The notes: a model not told the origin generated them from the letters alone. Shown: positions 6,301-13,730, counted from the stretch's first letter. The stretch is 32,217 nt of DNA from Desulfobacteraceae bacterium (GCA_030613055.1 JAUWMR010000051.1:1-32217), one strand, 5' to 3'. Made by a program: numbers and translations.

Positions 6301-7515
6301 TTATAGTCCAATATGTTTTCTGATCATGGGTCCTATGATTTTTGTTATTTGGACCGGGATTTTCTGCCAGACGGAAATGGCCTTATCAAATTTCGATCTT
6401 TCGGGGATGTCTGCCTTCATCGGAGCGCCATATAAAGAAATATAATGCCAATGCAGAGGGAAAGGTTTCGCGCCCCATTGTTCCTTAAACCTGTAGGTCC
6501 CCTCTCCAGGGGAGGATCGACCAAAGTCGAAGAATGAAAAGCCGTTATCGCAGGCATATTTGAGCATAGTCCAATAGAGGAGCATATTTGGGCTGAGACG
6601 GCTGTATTCTTGGAGGGCTGAAGCCCATGGGTTCTCAAGAGTATCTTTGAAACCGGCGATCAGGCTGCAGGCCACTGGCTGCTCAGCTTTATAGACAATT
6701 ATTATATTTACTGACTTAGAGAATTTATCAAGAATGCCTCTGATAAATCGCTTTGAATGGACCGGAGAACCCAGATCTCTCATATTTCTGGAAAAGACAT
6801 TGTAGAAAGCGTCAACTAATTCACGACCGCCTATTTTTGAGTGAAGCCCTTCTTTTATTGGTTTTTTTATCTGGCTTCTCAGTTTGGACTTGAAGGATTT
6901 CATCAATACGTCAGAGGACCGAGGGAGTTCAAGAAGCATGCGAACCTTATGAGACTTTGTCTCATGGGTTATTGGGTTTGTTGGGTTTATTGGGTTTATT
7001 GGGTTTATTGGGTTTGTTGGGTTTGTTGGGTTTGTTGGGTTTGTTGAGTTAGTTGGGTTCGTTGGGTTTATTGGGTGTGTTGGGTTTGTTGAGTTTGTTG
7101 GGTTGAGGCATGATAGGGGTTGGGTATGGCGAAGTTCGATTTGCCTTGCTCCTAATTTCTGTCCAATCTTTACAGCCTCAGACAGGATCAGCATTTCAGT
7201 TTCATTATCATTGGCTATAATACCTCCTAAATCAAAAAAAGGCATAGAGATAAGGCTGTTACCAAAGAGAAAGTGCTTGAGATGGACCAGGGGTAGAATG
7301 CCGACAATTGGGTTTGTTGGGTTTGTTGGGTTATTTGGGTTTGTGGGGTTTGTTGGGTTTATTGCTATAAGGTAATATGTTTTGTGGCCGTATGCATTTT
7401 CAATAACATCTTTCCATCCGGATAAATGATACAGGGTGGATAGAGGATGTGCGTTTACATAGGCATCCCATGCAAGGGGATCAGTCGATTGGATTACTTT
7501 AATCTTAGAGGACAA
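6301..7515 (-). CDS. FemAB-like protein of the exosortase/PEP-CTERM system
   Basis: A GNAT-fold FemAB-type protein: WDAYVNAHPLSTLYHLSGWKDVIENAYGH at the start, GILPLVHLKHFLFG, SMPFFDLGG, ELRHTQPL, and KSHKVRMLLELP. A second acyltransferase-like half ends in FFDFGRSSPGEGTYRFKEQWGAKPFPLHW. This matches the FemAB-related family found in XrtA loci (TIGR03019-like), thought to attach an amino acid to an envelope substrate. Two in-frame NPT insertions lie at about residues 52-69 and 137-182, in loops between conserved strands. No ATG start exists: the frame opens at a TTG (7551) within a dispersed repeat, and I chose the TTG at 7515 as closest to the conserved start. The stop at 6301 abuts array E. 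Confidence 0.85.
   Translation of the reverse strand: MSSKIKVIQSTDPLAWDAYVNAHPLSTLYHLSGWKDVIENAYGHKTYYLIAINPTNPTNPNNPTNPTNPIVGILPLVHLKHFLFGNSLISMPFFDLGGIIANDNETEMLILSEAVKIGQKLGARQIELRHTQPLSCLNPTNSTNPTHPINPTNPTNSTNPTNPTNPTNPINPINPINPTNPITHETKSHKVRMLLELPRSSDVLMKSFKSKLRSQIKKPIKEGLHSKIGGRELVDAFYNVFSRNMRDLGSPVHSKRFIRGILDKFSKSVNIIIVYKAEQPVACSLIAGFKDTLENPWASALQEYSRLSPNMLLYWTMLKYACDNGFSFFDFGRSSPGEGTYRFKEQWGAKPFPLHWHYISLYGAPMKADIPERSKFDKAISVWQKIPVQITKIIGPMIRKHIGL
6965..7106 (+). repeat. 9-bp minisatellite array F (inside FemAB-like gene)
   Basis: The longest array, nearly 16 units, read as NPT/NPI/NST. It sits between RHTQPLSC and THETKSHKVRMLLELP of the FemAB-like protein, which are close together in ordinary members. 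It remains in frame over its whole length. Confidence 0.95.
7306..7363 (+). repeat. 9-bp minisatellite array G (inside FemAB-like gene)
   Basis: About six units read as NPT/NPN between KTYYLIA and IVGILPLVHLK of the FemAB-like protein, where relatives carry a short turn. It is a second, independent array in the same gene. Confidence 0.95.
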
Positions 7516-7862
7516 TTTTAATATAGCCGCAAAAAGGCACAAAATACACAAAAAGAAGAATTTGCATGTAGTAATTTCAATTAGTTATGGGCAACAGATA
7601 CATGGAGCTGGATATTTTACAGGACAATCAATTTTGATATAGCCGTAAAAAGTCATTTTAACGACTGAATACCCGCTGTAGTTTATCCCGCACTTGATGC
7701 GGGGCGGGTATGACGGCCTTGGAGACTCTTTACGAAGCCGTCAAGTTTGATGGTCTTGTAAAAAGTCAGTTAAAGAAATTCCTCTGTCTGTAAACTATTG
7801 ATTTTGTTAAATGCGATTTTAAAATTTTACGCTTTTTGCGCCTTTTTGCGGCTATATCAAGT
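7509..7862. repeat. Composite dispersed-repeat element between deacetylase and FemAB-like genes
   Basis: A roughly 36-bp sequence containing ATATAGCCGCAAAAAGGC occurs at about 7524-7555. It recurs as a direct diverged copy at 7635-7654 (ATATAGCCGTAAAAAGTC) and inverted at 7826-7860. Within the element lies a module at 7676-7748 (CTGTAGTTTATCCCGCACTT, a GCGGGGCGGG block, CCTTGGAGACT, CGAAGCC). Parts of that module recur at 13822-13854 and 30342-30389. The inverted ends give it a MITE-like shape. It supplies the TAG stop of the deacetylase (7852-7854) and the first possible start of the FemAB-like frame. No gene is visible between 7552 and 7851. Confidence 0.75.
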
Positions 7863-8760
7863 TTAATAGCTCAAGATAATGGTGGCAGGTGATGAATCGA
7901 TATTCTTTGAAATGCTCAAGGAACTTCGACAATTTATTATATGTCCTATTTAAATTAACATAGTGCCTGAACCTGGACAGGGCCGGAGCTCCGGTTACCT
8001 TAGGCTGTTCAGGATCGATTTCCCAGGGATGGGTATAGAACAGGTAGGCTGTTTCTCTTTTGAGTATAAGCTGAACACCTAAACAAAAAATATAAAAGGG
8101 AATCAAACGGAAATATCCTCCCCCTCCCCATGGCAATATTAATTTCCCAAGCTTGATATTACTGATCGGAAGTTCATAAAATGTTTTTGAAATACGCGCT
8201 GCAATTCCTTTTATTGTGTATTGAGACAGGTCCAAATGACCATAACGCTGATTCATCGCAAATGAATTGTAACTGGAATCGTAGATGTAACCACTTTTTT
8301 CAATGGCTTTTAACATGAAATGATTAACGAAAAAATTAGGAGCACGGTATCCATAGACTCTGTCCCCGGTGATATCCTCCAGGAGCTTTTTGCTGTCAGC
8401 TATATCTTTTTCAAAATTATCGGAAGTTAGATCATTAGCCAGATTGTGGTTATAACCATGAGACGCCACTTCATGTCCTCGGGAATGTATTTCGCGCACC
8501 AGATTGGGGAGGCGCTCGGCGATCCAGCCAAGGACAAAGAAGGTGGCGTTTGGGTTTGTTGGGTTTGTTGAGTTTGTTGGGTTTGTTGGGTTTGTTGGGT
8601 TTGTTGGGTTTATTGAGTCGAGGAGGTCGAGGATACGGTGAATATTTTTTTCAACCCGCAATTCACATGATGACCAGGATGAGAAGGGGATACATTGCCT
8701 GAGATTTTCGACCTGAAACCAGTCCTCTACATCAACCGTTATGATAAGGGTATGGCTCAT
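7852..8760 (-). CDS. Polysaccharide deacetylase (PEP-CTERM locus type, with DUF3473-like C-terminus)
   Basis: A NodB-type carbohydrate esterase of 302 residues. It shows TVDVEDWFQVENL with the catalytic/metal aspartates Asp10 and Asp13, SHGYNHNLAND with metal-binding His101 and His105, GYRAPNFF, and the C-terminal FYTHPWEIDPEQP motif with GAPALSRFRHYVNLNRT. The last part is the DUF3473 extension typical of deacetylases in exosortase/EPS loci. It would remove acetyl groups from N-acetylated polysaccharide. No signal peptide is seen. Residues 50-70 are an NPT repeat exactly where relatives have a short turn before ATFFVLGW. The ATG at 8760 has a weak Shine-Dalgarno. The TAG stop lies within a dispersed repeat. 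Confidence 0.93.
   Translation of the reverse strand: MSHTLIITVDVEDWFQVENLRQCIPFSSWSSCELRVEKNIHRILDLLDSINPTNPTNPTNPTNSTNPTNPNATFFVLGWIAERLPNLVREIHSRGHEVASHGYNHNLANDLTSDNFEKDIADSKKLLEDITGDRVYGYRAPNFFVNHFMLKAIEKSGYIYDSSYNSFAMNQRYGHLDLSQYTIKGIAARISKTFYELPISNIKLGKLILPWGGGGYFRLIPFYIFCLGVQLILKRETAYLFYTHPWEIDPEQPKVTGAPALSRFRHYVNLNRTYNKLSKFLEHFKEYRFITCHHYLELLNLI
8549..8617 (+). repeat. 9-bp minisatellite array H (inside deacetylase)
   Basis: About 7.5 units read as NPT with one NST unit, between the helix HRILDLLDS and the strand NATFFVLGW. In family members this loop is only a few residues long (of the type hGVkATFF). This is the most clear-cut loop insertion in the window and the rightmost array. 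Confidence 0.95.
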
Positions 8761-9039
8761 AGCTCATGATTTTGTCGCTGACGGTAAGGGATAGCAAAAT
8801 CCTAAAAGAAAAGGGCTGTGCACTGCTCCGCCCCTTGAGTTACATAGTGGCAATCAGTTTAACTCATTGAAATTACGTTTAAATTTAGACATATGTTGCA
8901 AGATTGTCTGTCATATATAACTACAAATAACATTTTATTATAATCAAATAAAGAAAGGTAGTAAAGACGGAATTTAACATTGTACAGTTCACAGGGTTCA
9001 GTGGTTGGTTTCTGACTCGATTGTGGGCAGTACATTTAA
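8761..9039. other. Leader region upstream of the deacetylase
   Basis: No gene is seen in this AT-rich stretch. On the minus strand a hairpin AAGGGGC...GCCCTT followed by TTCTTTT (about 8837-8804) lies 45 bp upstream of the deacetylase ATG and could act as an attenuator or terminator. I found no convincing promoter, sigma-54 site or c-di-GMP riboswitch. Confidence 0.4.
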
Positions 9040-9077
9040 AAAAGACAAAAAAAGGCAGGGCCATGTCTGACCCTGCC
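9040..9077 (-). terminator. Rho-independent terminator of the PEP-CTERM gene
   Basis: On the minus strand, 31 bp after the TAA at 9108, GGCAGGGTCAGACATGGCCC with its closing TGCC forms a 7-bp GC-rich stem (9077-9054). A run of seven T follows at 9053-9047. It marks the end of the PEP-CTERM transcript and suggests the deacetylase has its own promoter or depends on readthrough. Confidence 0.85.
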
Positions 9078-9107
9078 ATCTATTTTTCGATTATCATTTG
9101 ATTGGCC

Positions 9108-9743
9108 TTACTTTTTAAATCCCCTCCTGCTGACTCCCAACAGACCTACGATACCTGCTCCCAGAAGGAGCATGGTTGAGGGCTCAGGAACCGGGGCCGG
9201 CAACTGTCCCGATGCCCCAGCATTATTTCCACCAGCACCACCGTCTCCAGAGGCAGGATAAAGCGCTGGAGGCGCATAACTTGTTATCCAGAACCAATCG
9301 CTTGTAGAGCCGTCGTCAAGAAAAGGCCAAAAATCCCACAACGCGGTTGTCCCGGTATCACTCATAGATAAGACATCTCCTGCGACAGTAGGAGGAGGAC
9401 CTTTATCATAATTGATCTCTTCCACAGTATTTGGCCAATGTTCAATTGAGATGCTCTGAAAATTAACACCGGAACCGCCTGCGCCATCATAAACATTGGT
9501 CACTTGATATTTGTATTGGTATAGCCCAAAATCCGGATCAGAAATATCAGTTTCCTGCCACAAATCAAAGTCAACATCGAATAAAAAAGCATCGCCAAGA
9601 CTATCCTGACCGGAAAAGTTGTAAGTGCCCTCTAAAACATGCCCAATATCTGTAAAGGCAGCAAACACATTTGCGGCTGGTGCAGCCAGAAACATGGCTA
9701 AAATAATTAGCAAGGGCAACTTGCAAATATTTTTCGTTTTCAT
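9108..9743 (-). CDS. PEP-CTERM sorting-domain protein (exosortase substrate)
   Basis: A 211-residue secreted protein. An N-terminal signal peptide (LPLLIILAMFLAAPAANVFA) is followed by a beta-rich body with no recognised domain (GTYNFSGQDSLGDAFLFDVDFDLW; VTNVYDGAGGSGVNFQSI). A Gly/Ala linker precedes the terminal tripartite signal VPEPSTMLLLGAGIVGLLG and SRRGFKK, that is the PEP motif, a membrane helix and a basic tail. This is the exosortase recognition module at residues 185-211. The ATG at 9743 has AGGGAGA about 7 nt upstream. The gene stands alone with its own candidate promoter and terminator, so it may be expressed much more than its neighbours. Its surface role is unknown. Confidence 0.95.
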   Translation of the reverse strand: MKTKNICKLPLLIILAMFLAAPAANVFAAFTDIGHVLEGTYNFSGQDSLGDAFLFDVDFDLWQETDISDPDFGLYQYKYQVTNVYDGAGGSGVNFQSISIEHWPNTVEEINYDKGPPPTVAGDVLSMSDTGTTALWDFWPFLDDGSTSDWFWITSYAPPALYPASGDGGAGGNNAGASGQLPAPVPEPSTMLLLGAGIVGLLGVSRRGFKK

Positions 9744-9787
9744 TTTGCATCTCCCTTTAAAAGCAATTACAGGTAAATTTTCCAGAT

Positions 9788-9818
9788 ATTATACGTAAAA
9801 TTATATAAGACCTTTCAA
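9788..9818 (-). promoter_or_regulatory. Candidate promoter of the PEP-CTERM gene
   Basis: On the minus strand TTGAAA (9818-9813), a 19-nt spacer and a perfect TATAAT (9793-9788) lie about 45 bp upstream of the ATG at 9743. The long spacer makes it imperfect. No TGGCAC-N5-TTGC sigma-54 motif was found, although such promoters are common for PEP-CTERM genes elsewhere. Confidence 0.4.
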
Positions 9819-9876
9819 GTGAATCATCTATCATAAACAATGTCAAGCATTTTTTTGAGTTTTATCACGGTCTTCC

Positions 9877-9907
9877 GTGTGAAATACTTCACACTCCATA
9901 AATGGAG
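9877..9907. promoter_or_regulatory. Two adjacent palindromes upstream of the PEP-CTERM promoter
   Basis: GTGTGAAATACTTCACAC (9877-9894) has 7-bp perfect arms around 4 nt, and CTCCATAAATGGAG (9894-9907) follows immediately. They lie between the beta-barrel stop (9925) and the candidate PEP-CTERM promoter, about 60 bp upstream of its -35. They could be regulator sites or a weak terminator of the beta-barrel gene. No T-run follows. Confidence 0.4.
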
Positions 9908-9924
9908 ATTTGAGTCTTTCCGGA

Positions 9925-11226
9925 TCAATATCCCCAACGAAACTCATGAAAGCCAGTCAGTGTCAACATAATCCTGTTATCCACATATTCATCATCCGGA
10001 TTATCACTTGTGTGATTTCTATATGTGTAGTCCAGACCTAACGAGAACCAGCGGGGAATTTCATATGAAAGACCGCATCGTCCCTCATAGGTTTGCTTAT
10101 CAATTTGCAGGTAATCTCTATCAATTCCAAAAGATAAGCCCGCATAGGCGCTCAAATTCTCCTGGAGCCTGTAATCAATCTTTCCATTAAAATTCATATA
10201 TTCCGCGAATCCGCCTTGTTCCGCGTCCATATAATCTTCACGCCATCCGCCACTAACCCCTAAAACAATGCTTCCATGCTCAATTCGTCTCGTGAGGCGC
10301 GCGTTGAAAAATGGCCCCGACCCTTCAGTGATATCCCCTTCGGGTATGTAGATACCTCCATCCAGGGACACAGACGTGTGTTCGGAAATATCATGCGCAA
10401 CCCCAAGCGAGGCCGTGTGCACCTGGTATTCCTTGGGCAACACCCTGAAATCCCTGAATGCAAAGGCATATCTGGCGTTTGCTCTTGTGCGCGGGCCGAA
10501 ACGATGAATGAAACGAACGCTCGCATCATGCCCGTCATAGTCATCTGCCTGTAAAGCGGCCTCTTCTCCCGGGTCGTCCCTGTACATGGTAAACGCGTAG
10601 TTCAGGTCAACCCCGTTTCTCACGTCAAACCAGTGGGATAATGCGACGAACGGCCCCTGCTCTGTAGAATCATCGAGAAAGGGGTCATCATTTTCCAGGA
10701 GTTGGTGAACATATCCGATAATGAAGTGGTCATTTGGGCCGTACTGATAGTCAAGACTGGCCCTGGCCCTATTTCTTTGATACATATCTCTGGTATGTCT
10801 TACCCCTGCTCTTTCAACATCCGGTTCGAATGTCTCTTCAAGAGGCCTTTCTGACTTCAGATACTGGTCTTCTATAACCAGATCCAGGTGCTCGCTGAGT
10901 CCGCGACGGTAAGATAGAGAGCCGGTATGTCTCAACGTGTCATGTTCCGAATGTTCATGATACCTTGCCCAGGTGGGGTAATAGGTAAGACTCAAGCCGT
11001 CCTTTTCAGATTCAACCTTAATTCTGATAGTCGGCGATATAGTGGTAATGTGGTCTGATTCCCTGTTTGTTTTGATCAGATAGATATTGTCATCATAGGT
11101 GTGAGCAACAACTACCATGGGAACAATTTCAATACGTTGCTTGCTCATGGCAGGGCAGGACATAAAAATGACTACCATTACCGCTGTCAAATTGAGGAAA
11201 AAACCTATTTTGAGAAAATTAGGCAT
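9925..11226 (-). CDS. Outer-membrane beta-barrel protein of the EPS locus
   Basis: 433 residues with an N-terminal signal sequence (FFLNLTAVMVVIFMSCPAMS). Repeated amphipathic strands with alternating aromatic residues follow (SLTYYPTWARYHEH, ASLDYQYGPNDHFIIGYVHQ, RTRANARYAFAFRDF, LGLDYTYRNHTS), and the last strand ends in FRWGY. The terminal aromatic residue fits BAM-dependent insertion. It resembles the barrel proteins found in PEP-CTERM/EPS loci (TIGR03016- or EpsL-like), proposed to form the export pore. It starts 11 bp after the export protein's stop, so the two are very likely co-translated. The exact family is from memory of context, not a specific motif. Confidence 0.8.
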   Translation of the reverse strand: MPNFLKIGFFLNLTAVMVVIFMSCPAMSKQRIEIVPMVVVAHTYDDNIYLIKTNRESDHITTISPTIRIKVESEKDGLSLTYYPTWARYHEHSEHDTLRHTGSLSYRRGLSEHLDLVIEDQYLKSERPLEETFEPDVERAGVRHTRDMYQRNRARASLDYQYGPNDHFIIGYVHQLLENDDPFLDDSTEQGPFVALSHWFDVRNGVDLNYAFTMYRDDPGEEAALQADDYDGHDASVRFIHRFGPRTRANARYAFAFRDFRVLPKEYQVHTASLGVAHDISEHTSVSLDGGIYIPEGDITEGSGPFFNARLTRRIEHGSIVLGVSGGWREDYMDAEQGGFAEYMNFNGKIDYRLQENLSAYAGLSFGIDRDYLQIDKQTYEGRCGLSYEIPRWFSLGLDYTYRNHTSDNPDDEYVDNRIMLTLTGFHEFRWGY

Positions 11227-11237
11227 TGATATATCCG

Positions 11238-13730
11238 TTACGGCACAACAATCACGTCCCGTCCACGCAGATAGATATTCAACTCAGGGTATTTTCCCGA
11301 AACTCCTTTCCTGTAATTATAGGGAATGTTTTCTTGTTTTCCGGCCTCATTTCGGACTATGGTTATGTGCTCTGCATCAGCCCACTCTGTCAAACCACCA
11401 GCAAGGGAAATGGCCTGTAGAATAGTCATATTGTCCCATAATTTATATTGCCCGGGGCTTCTGACCTTTCCTGTAACATAAAACAGCTCATCTTCCTTCG
11501 GCTCAAAAACAGTTAGTTCCACATAATTCACGTAGACCGTATCCCCTCCATATATCTCAGGTATCTTCATAAGACCTTCATTCTGCAGGAAGTCCTCTAA
11601 GTTTACACGTACTTCTACCTTGTTATTCCGTATAATCAATATCTTGCTAAGATCCGCATCGTCTGTTTCGCCGCTCGCTTGAACCAAAAGGTCGAGGAGG
11701 GTTATACCTTCGAAAGGCTCATAAATCCCCGGATTATTTACCGCACCAAATATTCGAACCTTTTTTTTGGGGTCCTTTTCCAGCCTTTCAGTGGGCGGCG
11801 TCCATGGCATCAGAGTTCTCTTGACATTGCCAAAAGCGGAAGAGATCGGGACGAAAATCCTGTCGCCTTCATGTAGCGGGGTAAGGAGCCTGGGATCACC
11901 TGTTACTGTGAACTGGTAAAGATTAACCCTTATCGACCGTAGTCTCCCACCCCATTCCCTCTTGATACTGACATCACTCATGATAGCGCCGTCAATAGCC
12001 CCGCCGGCCCTGTTGATGGCATTCTGTATATTCGATGCTTCCGGGATATTATAGCGGCCCGGATTTGTAACGTGTCCCGACACCTGGACATAGTGCTTTT
12101 TCTCAATAAGGTTTATCTCCACCTCCTTGGCCTGTCTGAGATACCTGGGAAGCTTGTCAGACACGAGCTTTGTTATCTCTTTGGTCGTCATATTCTTGAC
12201 ATAAAAATGACCATAGACCGGGACATAGAGATAGCCATTTTTGTCAACCTCGATTTGATTTTTCTTTATTGTGTCGGCTACTTGAAGGGACTCTATACCA
12301 ACAGCTCTCGTGGCCGGCTGTTTCCGCGGGATTTTTACATAAAGAAGATCGCCGGCGTCTATCCTGCTGTGATACACTTTGGGGTATGGAACTTCTAAGA
12401 TATCATCCGGCTCCATCGCTATCTTGCCTTTCAACCCAATTTCCCTGAGACCTTCCGCACTCTTTCGCTTCAGTCGAATTCCGGTGTAATCAGAACCCGA
12501 TAACAGGCCTCCTGACATTTCAACAAGCTCGTCCAGCGTTATTTTTTGAGGAACTCGATACCACCCCGCATAGCGCACGCCACCCCTTATTTGAATATAG
12601 CGGGTACGTTCTATAAGCCTGATTGATACCTTGTCTCCCTTTTTGAGAAATTTTTTGATCCTTTCCCATACTTCCTTAGTCAGTGTACCCAGATTCAGAC
12701 CTTTTGCCTCAATTTTACCAACACCCATCATATAGATGTTGCCTGACGGATCGACATCATAGTGTTTACTCATATCTTCCTGCTCAGGTATTTTCATCTC
12801 TAAGACATCGCCAGCGGATATGAGGCTCGCCCGGTCCACCTTCTTTGTAGCATCGTTAGAATCTATAGAAGCGAGTGGTGTCTCTACAGGTTTATCTGTT
12901 TTGGTTTCATCTGGCGCAAAGGGTAATAGCTCGGGTTTTTCTTCCCCAACGGGCATGGCAGGCTTGTCCTTAGGGCTGTGCTCTTTGACCGATGCTGCTG
13001 CGGGGAATGCCACCTCATTGGAATGAGGGCTTTCAATACCTTTATGGGTGCTGAAAGATGTAATGGATAAATAATAGTCTTTGATTTTACTTAAACCATG
13101 AAGAGTAATTTCGGTTACATCCTTTCCAATGATAACCGGCGGGGCGCCTTCATCCGCATAATCGGCCTCATCAGGTTCATAAGGTGGCCCGGGATCTGTA
13201 TCATAGTAGATCTTATACCCGTCAATATCGGCTTTATCGCTGGGGTCCCACTTGAGCGTTATATCCCTTTTGCCAGGAGAAGTTGCTTTTTTTGAATGGC
13301 TGCCGGATTTAGACTGAACAGGAGCAGTCGGAACAGGTTCAGTCCTTGACAAACGTTTATTCTTAGTAGAGCCATATTTTTGTCTAATAGTTCCCTCAAT
13401 AGTATCGGTCTTCCCCGACTGGGTTTTCACCACTACAATATCATCATTAAAACCAGTGGCGTGCATAGATCTTTTCCGGCTTAAGGCATCTTTTAATGTG
13501 GCAAAAGGCCCAATACGAACTTTGTACCAGGTCCCTTGCCCTGGAACTCTGCTTTTTTGGGTGTGAATAAAGGCCCTGTAGCTTTTTTCAGTAAGGTCCT
13601 TTACGGATTTTTCAGCGTTAGCCCTGTCTAAAAAAGAGCCTAACTGCAGGGCAAAGTCAGCGTTAGCTATTGACGAAAATAAAGCCACTAAAAAAAGCTG
13701 TATTAAAATATGGTAAAAGTATTTTTTCAT
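11238..13730 (-). CDS. SPOR-Fn3-polysaccharide export fusion with multiple SLBB domains
   Basis: An 830-residue envelope protein. Order: signal peptide (YHILIQLFLVALFSSIANA); SPOR domain (about 25-100, FALQLGSFLDRANAEKSV and WYKVRIGPFATLKDA); fibronectin type III domain (about 150-250, ITLKWDPSDKADIDGYKIYY); an acidic/proline linker; then two Wza-type polysaccharide export segments (ISAGDVLEMKIPEQ near 305, IDAGDLLYVKIPRK near 455). Soluble-ligand-binding beta-grasp repeats follow (IQIRGGVRYAGWYRVP, VQVSGHVTNPGRYNIP, VRIFGAVNNPGIYEPF, FYVTGKVRSPGQYKLW). SPOR binds denuded peptidoglycan. Ordinary Wza homologues are under 400 residues. I chose ATG 13730; an in-frame TTG lies at 13748. No lipobox is seen. 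Confidence 0.9.
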   Translation of the reverse strand: MKKYFYHILIQLFLVALFSSIANADFALQLGSFLDRANAEKSVKDLTEKSYRAFIHTQKSRVPGQGTWYKVRIGPFATLKDALSRKRSMHATGFNDDIVVVKTQSGKTDTIEGTIRQKYGSTKNKRLSRTEPVPTAPVQSKSGSHSKKATSPGKRDITLKWDPSDKADIDGYKIYYDTDPGPPYEPDEADYADEGAPPVIIGKDVTEITLHGLSKIKDYYLSITSFSTHKGIESPHSNEVAFPAAASVKEHSPKDKPAMPVGEEKPELLPFAPDETKTDKPVETPLASIDSNDATKKVDRASLISAGDVLEMKIPEQEDMSKHYDVDPSGNIYMMGVGKIEAKGLNLGTLTKEVWERIKKFLKKGDKVSIRLIERTRYIQIRGGVRYAGWYRVPQKITLDELVEMSGGLLSGSDYTGIRLKRKSAEGLREIGLKGKIAMEPDDILEVPYPKVYHSRIDAGDLLYVKIPRKQPATRAVGIESLQVADTIKKNQIEVDKNGYLYVPVYGHFYVKNMTTKEITKLVSDKLPRYLRQAKEVEINLIEKKHYVQVSGHVTNPGRYNIPEASNIQNAINRAGGAIDGAIMSDVSIKREWGGRLRSIRVNLYQFTVTGDPRLLTPLHEGDRIFVPISSAFGNVKRTLMPWTPPTERLEKDPKKKVRIFGAVNNPGIYEPFEGITLLDLLVQASGETDDADLSKILIIRNNKVEVRVNLEDFLQNEGLMKIPEIYGGDTVYVNYVELTVFEPKEDELFYVTGKVRSPGQYKLWDNMTILQAISLAGGLTEWADAEHITIVRNEAGKQENIPYNYRKGVSGKYPELNIYLRGRDVIVVP

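Noticed and set aside
6841-7375. Open frames on the plus strand giving WVC or GFV repeats
   Set aside because: They are antisense readings of the 9-bp arrays, which lack stops in nearly all frames; there is no start context and no homology outside the repeat.
2615-8617. CRISPR array interpretation of the regular repeats
   Set aside because: The units are 9 bp with no spacers and lie inside coding regions; no cas gene is present.
8761-9107. c-di-GMP riboswitch or sigma-54 promoter near the PEP-CTERM and deacetylase genes
   Set aside because: Looked for because such controls are common in these loci, but no GEMM-like core or TGGCAC-N5-TTGC motif was found on either strand.
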